From Thermodesulfovibrionales bacterium (lineage in GTDB: Bacteria > Nitrospirota > Thermodesulfovibrionia > Thermodesulfovibrionales > UBA9159), in NCBI GenBank assembly GCA_035686305.1, contig DASRZP010000013.1:1-35942 (forward strand): 35,942 nucleotides of DNA, written 5' to 3'. A program made the position numbers and the translations under genes. The notes under the pieces were generated by a model. It searched no databases. It was not told the DNA's origin and worked only from the letters and a program-made list of their open reading frames with translations. This document shows positions 24,294-31,189 of this stretch, piece by piece (position 1 is the stretch's first letter; every line of letters begins with the position of its first letter).

Positions 24294-24785
24294 TCATAAC
24301 TCGTAGAGGGTTTCGTCGACCCTGGGCTTGTGCCTCCTGCGACCCTTTGCCTTTGTGCCAAGGATAAAGGGATCTTCCTCATTCAGGACATCTCCCAACT
24401 CCTCTTCGACCCTGTCAGGATCTTCTCCCCGTTCGAGACGGTTCATTACTTCTTCCATTCCTGAGCCCATGGTCAGTCCTGTTGCTTCAGAGAGTTTTCT
24501 CATGAGCGCGGCTGCCTGACGAGGGTCATCTTCATTGATCTTGCCTTCTTCCTTCGCGAGCATTGCCATCGCCTTCTCGAGTTTTGTTTCGTCAAAGGAC
24601 GGCATCTCGGCATCTGGAGAGTTATCTTCTTTCCTTTCAGAGATTGCGGAGAACAATGATATCGCACGTTTGAGCTCAGGATTTTTACACCGTGGACAAA
24701 GGGGGGTCTTCTCCGTATTGACTGACCGTGAGAAGAAGTTATAGATAGTATCGCAATCCTTGCAGTAAAACTCATAGATCGGCAT
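24294..24785 (-). CDS. FmdB-family zinc-ribbon protein
   Basis: A 163-residue protein. The N-terminal 45 residues are a single zinc ribbon, 'MPIYEFYCKDCDTIYNF' then 'PLCPRCKNPELKRAIS', with two CxxC pairs exactly as in FmdB/putative regulatory proteins. The remaining 115 residues are acidic and helical ('GMEEVMNRLERGEDPDRVEEE'), longer than in the minimal family of 70-110 residues. A perfect AGGAGGG precedes the ATG by 6 nt. The function of the family is not established; despite the name, regulation of formamidase was shown only in one organism. Confidence 0.85.
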   Translation of the reverse strand: MPIYEFYCKDCDTIYNFFSRSVNTEKTPLCPRCKNPELKRAISLFSAISERKEDNSPDAEMPSFDETKLEKAMAMLAKEEGKINEDDPRQAAALMRKLSEATGLTMGSGMEEVMNRLERGEDPDRVEEELGDVLNEEDPFILGTKAKGRRRHKPRVDETLYEL

Positions 24786-24958
24786 GCAAACCCTCCTTCA
24801 AGAGTGTTTCTCGATTCCTCCGAGATGTTGCCCGTACTATGTACGATTATATCAGATGGCGAGACTTGGGATTCCGGTTGAAAAGTATGCCGCGATCATG
24901 GTAGTGTGGTTGAACGCCTGTGAGAACAGTCATGAAGAAGCGAAAGGAGGTGAACAGG

Positions 24959-25201
24959 ATGAAGAAGGTTTTGGCCCTTGTCATAGCCGTCCTTTTTTCT
25001 TTCTCAGCAACAGTGATAGCCTTTGCAGAGGAAAAACCGGCTGCAGGTGCGTCAACGATGAAGACCGAGGAGAAGAAGGCAGAGCCTGAAAAGTCGGCAG
25101 CGCAGAAGCCGAAGAAGAAAAAGTCAAAGAAGAAGTCGTCGAAGAAATCGAAGAAGACAAAGAAGGCAGCGGAGAAGCCCGCAGAAGAGCAAAAACCGTA
25201 G
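24959..25201 (+). CDS. small lysine-rich exported protein
   Basis: An 80-residue protein. Residues 1-23 form a clear signal peptide (MKK, hydrophobic 'VLALVIAVLFSFSATVIA', then AFA before EEKPA). The mature part is almost only Lys, Glu, Ala, Ser and Pro, with a central block of 'KPKKKKSKKKSSKKSKKTKK', so it should be disordered and strongly basic, flanked by acidic ends. ATG 24959 is chosen because AAGGAGGTGA, a full anti-16S match, ends 5 nt before it; the frame is open 13 codons further upstream without a site. Function unknown. A hairpin terminator follows 7 nt after the stop. Confidence 0.7.
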   Translation: MKKVLALVIAVLFSFSATVIAFAEEKPAAGASTMKTEEKKAEPEKSAAQKPKKKKSKKKSSKKSKKTKKAAEKPAEEQKP

Positions 25202-25209
25202 TCATGGCA

Positions 25210-25240
25210 GGGGCGGGTGGCTTGCGCCACCGCCCTTGCT
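25210..25240. terminator. hairpin terminator between the lysine-rich gene and hpnG
   Basis: GGGC-G-GGTGGC, loop TTGC, GCCACC-GCCC (25211-25235) forms ten pairs with a single bulged G. A modest T-rich tail follows on the plus strand. It lies between convergent genes and could serve both, although the minus-strand side lacks a T run. Confidence 0.6.
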
Positions 25241-25368
25241 GTTCCGGTTCAGATGGAGCCGTTCCTTCTCAAAAGGGCGCCCCTTCCACTCGGAGAAGAG
25301 CAGAAGACCTCTGAGCCACGTGTCCCTTTTCCCTTTCCATGCGGCGGAATAGTCAGAAGTGCAACCGA

Positions 25369-26100
25369 TTACAACGAATCGATAAGGCAACTCACTGCCT
25401 GCCAGAGACTTCTCCCGGCAATGTGAGCATGTATCCCCAGCTTTATGCTGCCCGGTATAAGTCTTGGCTTGAAGAGAAGCAGTTTGATGGCGCGACGAAG
25501 GGAATATCTGCCCGAGTCATCAGAGACATTCAGCAGATCCAGAGGAACCTCCTCGTCACTTCTGTCGGTAATCGAACGGACGGCAAAGAAGGGCAGGTTC
25601 TTCTCAAGCGAGAGCTTTGCGATACCGAACGTCTCCATATCGCACACAGGAAGAGGGAATTCCCCGGCGATAACCTTCCTGATCTCTGATTTCTGTTTCC
25701 ACTTCTCAATGGTCACAATGCTTCCCTCACGTACGGAAAGGTTCCTGGACAGTTTCTCTATCACATCTCCGTTCCGCAGCTCCAGAACATCCGCCGCGCG
25801 GTCATCCAAAGAAAGAACCTTGGAGGCTACTATGATCTCACCGATGCGAGCCCCGTCGTAGAGGGCGCCGCCGAATCCTGCGGAGAGGATGATCTCCGGG
25901 ACATACTTCTCGACCACATATGCGAGTGCTTTCTCCGCGCTGCGGCTGCCCATACCGGTCAGGATGAGCGTTATGTCGTGAGATGAGTACCGGGCATGAA
26001 AGACGTCGAACACGCACTCTTTCCGTTTTCTTGTTGCCCCGGTATTCCGGACTATCGCTCGTACTTCCTGAGGAAAAGCAGAAACTATCGCGACTCTCAT
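25369..26100 (-). CDS. hpnG: hopanoid-associated nucleoside phosphorylase (adenosylhopane nucleosidase) HpnG
   Basis: A 243-residue member of the purine nucleoside phosphorylase/MTA nucleosidase fold. It starts 'MRVAIVSAFPQEVRAIVRN' with 'LILTGMGSRSAEKAL' as the glycine-rich phosphate/ribose loop. 'PVCDMETFGIAKL' carries the ribose-binding glutamate and 'VRSITDRSDEEVPLD' the catalytic aspartate. In hopanoid producers HpnG removes adenine from adenosylhopane to give ribosylhopane, the step after HpnH, which is encoded 3.2 kb away. Identification as HpnG rather than another nucleosidase rests partly on this neighbourhood. It is divergent from hpnI across 150 nt. Confidence 0.75.
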   Translation of the reverse strand: MRVAIVSAFPQEVRAIVRNTGATRKRKECVFDVFHARYSSHDITLILTGMGSRSAEKALAYVVEKYVPEIILSAGFGGALYDGARIGEIIVASKVLSLDDRAADVLELRNGDVIEKLSRNLSVREGSIVTIEKWKQKSEIRKVIAGEFPLPVCDMETFGIAKLSLEKNLPFFAVRSITDRSDEEVPLDLLNVSDDSGRYSLRRAIKLLLFKPRLIPGSIKLGIHAHIAGRSLWQAVSCLIDSL

Positions 26101-26250
26101 CGTATCACCACATGAAACAAACCGGATCGGCTCATGGCGAGAACACTCGTCCGGCAGAGTCCCTCTTCCCTTTGCACCATTTTTTGAGTGATTTAGTATA
26201 ATTTATCCAGCACATTAATCTCAAAGCATACGAAAACAGTGGTTTACCCT

Positions 26251-27438
26251 ATGCAACTCTTTCTCTTCTTTTTGCGATGGACCTTCTTGATTCCGACCAT
26301 CGTGGGATCTCTTTACGTGATATTGTGCCTTTTCGCGGTATGGCGTTTTCGTGCTCCTTCAGCATATTGCTTTCAGGACGTTCTCCGGTGGCCTCCCGTC
26401 ACCATCCTGAAGCCCGTATGCGGCCCGGAGAAAGGTCTCAAGGAGAACCTCCGGAGCGCTTGTTTACAGGATTACCCCGAGTTCCAGGTCGTCTTCTCGG
26501 TTCAGGATCCCGCTGACCCCGCAATCCCCCTTCTCAGAGAAATTCATGAAGAGTTCGGACCTGACAGGGTGTCAGTGGCTGTTGAGAATGTTCTGGCAGG
26601 CCCCAACGGTAAAATCAATAATTTGCTCGGAGCTCTGCGCCATGCCAGGTATGACGTCCTCGTGATCAGTGACAGCGATGTGCGCCTGAGATCCGACTAT
26701 TTGAAGGCTGTCGTCGCCCCTCTGGCAGACCCGGGAGTGGGATTTGCGTGCACACTTTACAGGGCTACCTCAGCAGACCGGTGGTTCGAACGGATGGAGT
26801 TGTTGACCATGAATGCCGATTTCATACCCGGCGTGGTCTTTGCCTATCTGAGTGGAGCTTCACGGTTTTGTCTGGGATGTTCTGTGGCTTTGCGGCGCCA
26901 ATCCCTGAAAGAGATGGGAGGTCTGGAAAGCCTCGCAAATTATCTGGCCGAGGATTATGAAATGGGAAGACGCCTTTGGGTTTCTGGAAAGAGGATGGTC
27001 CTTGTTCCCTATCTTGTGGATATTGTGGTCGACCTCAAGAACCCTTCCCAGTGGTGGAATCATCAGGTCTGTTGGGACCAAAAAACGCGCTCGGCTCATG
27101 CCGCAGGTTTTTTAGCAAGCATCTTGACCCGTTCTGTTCCTTTTGCTCTCCTCCTTGCCCTGTCACGTATGGGAGATAGCCTGGGAATGACGATCCTGAC
27201 CTGTGTCCTCGGACTTCGCCTGTCAGCGGCGGCAGGGATATTGGGATTGGGACTGCGGGACCGAGAGGGTCTGAAGAGTCTTGCGCTTCTCCCTCTGAGG
27301 GATCTCGCCGCCATGGTCTCGTGGGTTCTCGCATTCATTAAAAAGACGGTGATCTGGAGGGGCTCGGAATTCGTGCTCACCCGGAATGGCCGTCTCCTGT
27401 TCCCCTCTTTCCGAAATCACGGGGAACACAGGGACTGA
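26251..27438 (+). CDS. hpnI: hopanoid glycosyltransferase HpnI (GlcNAc transfer to bacteriohopanetetrol)
   Basis: A 395-residue membrane-anchored family 2 glycosyltransferase of the ceramide glucosyltransferase type. An N-terminal helix ('LIPTIVGSLYVILCLFAVW') is followed by the catalytic domain: 'VTILKPVCGPEKGLKENL', 'QVVFSVQDPADPAIPLL', the metal-binding 'VISDSDVRLRSDYL', and 'LAEDYEMGRRLW' as the acceptor-side acidic motif. Three or four C-terminal helices close the protein. HpnI attaches N-acetylglucosamine to bacteriohopanetetrol and HpnK later deacetylates it. The usual RW of the last motif (family HQLRW) is HQVCW here. ATG 26251 is used; GTG 26239 is in frame. Neither has a good ribosome site. 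Confidence 0.82.
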   Translation: MQLFLFFLRWTFLIPTIVGSLYVILCLFAVWRFRAPSAYCFQDVLRWPPVTILKPVCGPEKGLKENLRSACLQDYPEFQVVFSVQDPADPAIPLLREIHEEFGPDRVSVAVENVLAGPNGKINNLLGALRHARYDVLVISDSDVRLRSDYLKAVVAPLADPGVGFACTLYRATSADRWFERMELLTMNADFIPGVVFAYLSGASRFCLGCSVALRRQSLKEMGGLESLANYLAEDYEMGRRLWVSGKRMVLVPYLVDIVVDLKNPSQWWNHQVCWDQKTRSAHAAGFLASILTRSVPFALLLALSRMGDSLGMTILTCVLGLRLSAAAGILGLGLRDREGLKSLALLPLRDLAAMVSWVLAFIKKTVIWRGSEFVLTRNGRLLFPSFRNHGEHRD

Positions 27439-27445
27439 GAGAGCG

Positions 27446-27814
27446 TTAAGGAAGAGCGGTCAGTGCAACGCCCAGACAGACAAAGAGGATACCGACCCAA
27501 CGCTCTAAGGTGACCGTTTCCTTCAGGATGAATTTCGCTCCGAAGGTGCCCGTGACGTAGACAAGCGACTTCGCAGGAAAAACGAGACTCAGGTCAGCCC
27601 AGGCGAGGACGACGAGAAAGGAGCAGAACGTGATGGCCATGCAAAGAATGGCGCAGAGGAAGTTCCTGTTGCCGATCACTCTTCGCCAAGTGGCAAGAAG
27701 GGCCGTAGGGCGGATAGTGGATATCTCCCCCACCTGTTTCATTCCCCTTGTGAGGAAGACATCTCCCGCGGAATCGGCCAAGACGATCACGGCGATGAGC
27801 ATTGCCGTCTTCAT
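27446..27814 (-). CDS. half-size EamA/SMR-like membrane transporter, second of a pair
   Basis: A 122-residue protein with four hydrophobic helices ('AMLIAVIVLADSAGDVFLT', 'FLCAILCMAITFCSFLVVL', 'LSLVFPAKSLVYVTGTFGA' and 'RWVGILFVCLGVALTAL'). This is half of the ten-helix EamA fold and similar to SMR-type or ArnE/ArnF-like subunits. The frame is open further upstream, but ATG 27814 overlaps the stop of the preceding gene by 4 nt (ATGA) and begins a proper membrane protein. Paired half-size genes of this kind often form heterodimers. The position inside the hopanoid region suggests export or flipping of a lipid or sugar-lipid, which is inference. It ends 7 nt from convergent hpnI. Confidence 0.75.
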   Translation of the reverse strand: MKTAMLIAVIVLADSAGDVFLTRGMKQVGEISTIRPTALLATWRRVIGNRNFLCAILCMAITFCSFLVVLAWADLSLVFPAKSLVYVTGTFGAKFILKETVTLERWVGILFVCLGVALTALP

Positions 27815-28221
27815 CGGCCGTCGCTCCGCAGGGCCTCTTCCTCCGCTCGCCGGGTCTTTTGCCTCTCCGAGCGCAAAACCAGGACGACACCAAGAGAGAT
27901 GAACAGAACCCCTGTCCATCGTGCGAGAGAGATTGCTTCTCTTAAGAAATGGCGGGCGAAGATCGCATTCACCATGACTTCTGCGGACACAGCGGGCACA
28001 ACAAAGCTCAAATCGGCCCATGAAAGGGCGGACGCAAAAAGGATAAAGGAAGCAGCCAGGAGCGCAGTTCCGAGCCAAACAGCGGGATTTTCAGCGACGT
28101 GAATAAGAAGAGGCAGCCAATCCTTGCTGATCCCTATTTCCTTCATACTCATACTCAGGAAGACGTTTCCCGTCGCCTGGGCGAGTATGGCCGGAATCAA
28201 TACAACAATGGTCTTCCTCAC
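27811..28221 (-). CDS. half-size EamA/SMR-like membrane transporter, first of a pair
   Basis: A 136-residue protein with four helices: 'IVVLIPAILAQATGNVFLS', 'AVWLGTALLAASFILFASA', 'LSFVVPAVSAEVMVNAIFA' and 'RWTGVLFISLGVVLVL'. It ends in a basic and acidic cytoplasmic tail. It aligns helix by helix with its downstream neighbour (WADLSFVVPA / WADLSLVFPA; RWTGVLFISLGV / RWVGILFVCLGV), so the pair arose by duplication. The GTG start at 28221 overlaps by GTGA the stop of the hpnJ stub, meaning that it is translated by coupling from a broken gene. Confidence 0.75.
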   Translation of the reverse strand: MRKTIVVLIPAILAQATGNVFLSMSMKEIGISKDWLPLLIHVAENPAVWLGTALLAASFILFASALSWADLSFVVPAVSAEVMVNAIFARHFLREAISLARWTGVLFISLGVVLVLRSERQKTRRAEEEALRSDGR

Positions 28222-28352
28222 CGGACTTCTCCGGGCCGCGAGAGCCAGGTCAAATACCAGAAGGAATGGATCTCTCGCCGTGCCGGATAACGCGAGCCGG
28301 CTCCGCCATCGAATTTCTCAAAAGAGGGAGGATTCAGGAGTAATGTTTTCAT
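28218..28352 (-). pseudogene. hpnJ: hpnJ stub: first 44 codons of the hopanoid radical SAM protein HpnJ
   Basis: From ATG 28352 the minus strand encodes 'MKTLLLNPPSFEKFDGGAGS' followed by 'RYPARREIHSFWYLTW', then LSRPGEVR and TGA. The first 37 or so residues are the N terminus typical of HpnJ (LNPPSF, FDGGAGSRY, ARREI, SFWYPTWL). Full HpnJ has about 470 residues with a B12-like and a radical SAM domain, all missing here. The break falls right at the start of the EamA gene, as from a deletion. GGTGA lies upstream, so the stub may still be translated and drive the downstream GTG. HpnJ is needed for the cyclitol ether head group of hopanoids. Confidence 0.75.
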
Positions 28353-28437
28353 CTGTTACTTTCACCGTTCCTTTTACAGGGTAACTGCATAATTCCCTGT
28401 TTGTCAATTTCCCGCGTGAACAGACACGTGGCATTCC

Positions 28438-29331
28438 TCACCAGCCACTGCCTTTGATCAACGAGTTTCCTGGCCGGCCTTCAGGAATTGCAGCCAGGGG
28501 AAAGTCTGCGAGATGGGTCCTCAGGGCATCATCTTCATCCGGCAAGGTACGCTTCTGTTTCAGCATGGATGAGAGCAGAAACAAGGGGAGCGTAACAATG
28601 AATACTCCTGTCCAAGCCAAGTGATGGTCACGAATGGCAAAGGCCATGCAGAGGTTGAATGCGAGCACGCCCAAATAGAGACCCGGACCTATGAGGTATC
28701 TCCAGGGATATCGGTAACCCGCATAATCCCTAATCCTCGAGCTGTCCAGATATGCATCAATGAGTTGGAGTGCGTAGATCATCAGGAATCCCACGATGAG
28801 CCATCCCGCAAAGTTCGATATGGGCACCCCGAAATAGGCGCCCTTCTGAGGGTACCCGTATATCTGGCCGAGAAACCATTCCTTTCCCCGCAACGCCAGG
28901 GGATCTATGATGATATCGAGATAGAGGAAGAAGACCGCCCCAAGAATCCGTGTGGAGAGCGACTTCCTGAGCATCTTCGTTTCCAGCAGATAAAGAGGCC
29001 CTCTTGAAAGGATAGGCGAAGTCACTGCCAGTGCCATCGCGTAGCTTGCATACGCCAGAAACACATAGCTCATAGAATCCATAAAGGGTATCCCGAGCAC
29101 CCACAGCTCTCTGCCTCTTGTTTGTTCGATGTAGTAATAGTATCCATAGGGAATGCCATTATGGATGGAAGAGTATTCAGATAGCCATGCGATGATGTAC
29201 CCTACGACGATGAAAAGTGCGGCCCTCTTGATTCCCAAATGCAATGAACAACCGAAAAAATACGCGAGGAAAAAAACAAAGACATAGGGCCTGAGAAGAA
29301 TGGTACTGAGGAGGAGAGAGAGCGGCTCCAT
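28438..29331 (-). CDS. CruF-like carotenoid/isoprenoid hydratase family (DUF422) membrane protein
   Basis: A 297-residue membrane protein with seven or eight helices. It carries the DUF422/CruF signatures: 'YLDIIIDPLALRGKEWFLG' (acidic pair next to a helix), 'YGYPQKGAYFGVPISNFAGW' (G-x-YFG-x-P-x-NF-x-GW) and an early 'WLSEYSSIHNGIPYGYYYY'. CruF enzymes add water to a terminal isoprenoid double bond of carotenoids. No carotenoid gene is near; this gene sits within the hopanoid operon directly after hpnH, ATGA-overlapping it at 29331. ATG 29331 is taken because the upstream extension overlaps hpnH out of frame and is not hydrophobic. Action on a hopanoid or polyprenyl side chain is possible but unproven. 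Confidence 0.78.
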   Translation of the reverse strand: MEPLSLLLSTILLRPYVFVFFLAYFFGCSLHLGIKRAALFIVVGYIIAWLSEYSSIHNGIPYGYYYYIEQTRGRELWVLGIPFMDSMSYVFLAYASYAMALAVTSPILSRGPLYLLETKMLRKSLSTRILGAVFFLYLDIIIDPLALRGKEWFLGQIYGYPQKGAYFGVPISNFAGWLIVGFLMIYALQLIDAYLDSSRIRDYAGYRYPWRYLIGPGLYLGVLAFNLCMAFAIRDHHLAWTGVFIVTLPLFLLSSMLKQKRTLPDEDDALRTHLADFPLAAIPEGRPGNSLIKGSGW

Positions 29332-30335
29332 CAGCTCTCTCTCAGATTCCAGATGACCAGCCTGAGGAGGTCTTTGGGATTTGAAAAGGCGTTCCTCATG
29401 ACCGTGGCTTCGTAACCGCTGTGGACCATGCAATTCCTGCACCTCGGGTCGCTGTCCGTACCGTACTTTTCCCACGGCGTTTTCTCCATCATCGCTCCGA
29501 AGGAAGGGTAGTAGGCATCCGTAACAAGATAGCAGGGGGATTTCCATCCAAGGGCGTTTCGCGTGGGATTACCCCACGGCGTGCACCGCATCTCTCTCTT
29601 TCCCTTCAGGAAATCCATGTACATGGGGGAGCTTATCAGGGGGAATCTGTCGAAGCAGCGAGCCGTCCCGCTGAACTTCTTCCTGATCTCACCCCTGTCG
29701 AGAAAGATACCGTCTTCTACACTTTCATAACTGAACGCGGGGGAGACGAGTATCCCGTCCACGCCGGCGCTCTTCAGTAACTCAAACAACCTTTCGAGTT
29801 CCTCCATGTCCGAGTTCCTGTACACGGAGGTATTGGTGCTCACCCTAAAACCCCTCTGCTTTGCCTTTCCTATGGTTTCGATGGTCTTTCTGAACGTCCC
29901 GGCTCTGTTCGTGACGCGGTCATGGGTCTCCTCCATCCCGTCAAGGTGAAAGTTCAGGGTAAGCCGGGAAGCGGGCTTAAATTCCTCGATAAAGGTTTCC
30001 GTGAGAAGTCCGTTCGTACAGAGATAGACATGTCTCTTCATTCCGAGAAGCGCCGCCACAAGAGGCTTTAACTCCGTATACAAAAGAGGCTCCCCGCCCG
30101 TGACTGTCACCACAGGGGCTCCTGACTCCACTGCAGCATCGATGCACTGATCGAGGGACAGATCATCTGTCTGTTCCCTGGCATGGAGCCGAATCCTGTC
30201 GCAGCCCGCACACGAGAGGTTGCACCGGTGCGTCGGCTCCAGCATAAGCACAAGCGGGAATGTCCTCTTACCCGTGAGGGCATTCTTAACAAAATACGAT
30301 GTTAACGATGTATAGAGACTAAGCGGAAAACGCAT
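29331..30335 (-). CDS. hpnH: adenosylhopane synthase, radical SAM protein HpnH
   Basis: A 334-residue radical SAM enzyme. It opens with the family signature 'MRFPLSLYTSLTSYFVKN' and 'FPLVLMLEPTHRCNLSCAGC', with cluster cysteines C38, C42 and C45. 'VVTVTGGEPLLY' is the SAM-binding GGEP motif, and 'TLNFHLDGMEETHDRV' and 'CTPWGNPTRNALGWKSPCYL' are conserved downstream blocks. 'DPRCRNCMVHSGYEATVM' is the C-terminal cysteine region. HpnH adds a 5'-deoxyadenosyl radical to diploptene to form adenosylhopane, the first side-chain extension step. AGGAGG is 14 nt from the ATG, rather far, but the N terminus matches the family exactly. Within the operon it is between DUF116 and the CruF-like gene. Confidence 0.93.
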   Translation of the reverse strand: MRFPLSLYTSLTSYFVKNALTGKRTFPLVLMLEPTHRCNLSCAGCDRIRLHAREQTDDLSLDQCIDAAVESGAPVVTVTGGEPLLYTELKPLVAALLGMKRHVYLCTNGLLTETFIEEFKPASRLTLNFHLDGMEETHDRVTNRAGTFRKTIETIGKAKQRGFRVSTNTSVYRNSDMEELERLFELLKSAGVDGILVSPAFSYESVEDGIFLDRGEIRKKFSGTARCFDRFPLISSPMYMDFLKGKREMRCTPWGNPTRNALGWKSPCYLVTDAYYPSFGAMMEKTPWEKYGTDSDPRCRNCMVHSGYEATVMRNAFSNPKDLLRLVIWNLRES

Positions 30336-30355
30336 GGGTGGCGAAAGAACCTCCT

Positions 30356-31171
30356 TTAGGATACCTTCTTTTTCTTTCTTTCCGTAATGAACTTCAGTGT
30401 CTCTTCCAGCTCGACAAGAGAGACTTCGGTATTCTTGCAGGGGCCTTCAGGCCTCCTGTTCGGTATGGCAAGGACGGGTATCTTTTCTGCTACGTCCCTT
30501 ATCCCGCTCACGAGGTCCCGCTCGCAGGCAAAGGCGAGGATACACGTCGGCCGATACTGTTTGATCGCTTCCCTCGCCTCTTCTCCCCCACCGGCAGTAA
30601 GAACCTTGAAGCCTTCTTCGCCGGTCCTTTCGACGATCTGCCTCCTTGCTTCCCTCTTCAGACATCTCGGCAGCAGGATAAGGAGCCGTTCAAGGTCCAG
30701 CCTCTCTCCACGGCTCTTCGTCATGAAATTATGCACCTTGATAAAGGAGTTCCCCACTCTGTCCCTGCTGATCCCGAACTTTCTTCCAAGCCATATCGTT
30801 TTGGGAAGAAGGGTAAGAAGGAGTTTCTCTCTCCATTTGTGGGGGAGCAGGGATTTTCTGAATTTCACAAGAGATACCCCCTCCGCGATCATAAGGACGG
30901 AGAAAAGCCCTGCGAAACAGGCTACGATCCACTCTAGAATGATCGCAAGAGAGGGATCAAGCTGTTCGATTCTCGGTCTGATCAGGTACCAGGCCACCTG
31001 CACGACGAGGACCGCGAGAAGCATAATGCCGGCAGCCAGAAAGAAGAAGGTGGTCATCTTCTCGTTTATTTCCTGGTCCCGGGGATCCGCCTCACCCTTC
31101 CAGTCCGCCCACTCGTCACCGAGTTTTCGATCTTTCCGCTGAGCATCAGCCTCTGCTTCTTTTTCAGCCAT
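30356..31171 (-). CDS. DUF116-domain membrane protein
   Basis: A 271-residue protein. Residues 1-35 are charged, two membrane helices follow ('TTFFFLAAGIMLLAVLVVQV' and 'LEWIVACFAGLFSVLMIAEG'), and the C-terminal 150 residues form the DUF116 domain: 'RLLILLPRCLKREARRQIV', 'ILAFACERDLVSGI', and 'PNRRPEGPCKNTEVS'. The conserved cysteines (in LPRCL, ACERD and GPCKN) may bind a metal or cluster. It sits between hpnA and hpnH with gaps of about 20 nt, so it is translated as part of the hopanoid operon. The function of DUF116 is unknown to me. Confidence 0.8.
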   Translation of the reverse strand: MAEKEAEADAQRKDRKLGDEWADWKGEADPRDQEINEKMTTFFFLAAGIMLLAVLVVQVAWYLIRPRIEQLDPSLAIILEWIVACFAGLFSVLMIAEGVSLVKFRKSLLPHKWREKLLLTLLPKTIWLGRKFGISRDRVGNSFIKVHNFMTKSRGERLDLERLLILLPRCLKREARRQIVERTGEEGFKVLTAGGGEEAREAIKQYRPTCILAFACERDLVSGIRDVAEKIPVLAIPNRRPEGPCKNTEVSLVELEETLKFITERKKKKVS

Positions 31172-31189
31172 GCCGATTCTCCAGTTTGC

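Noticed and set aside
30387-31142. A 251-codon plus-strand frame opposite the DUF116 gene
   Set aside because: The minus strand has the DUF116 cysteine motifs, membrane helices and operon spacing; the plus frame is Ser/Arg-rich without motifs.
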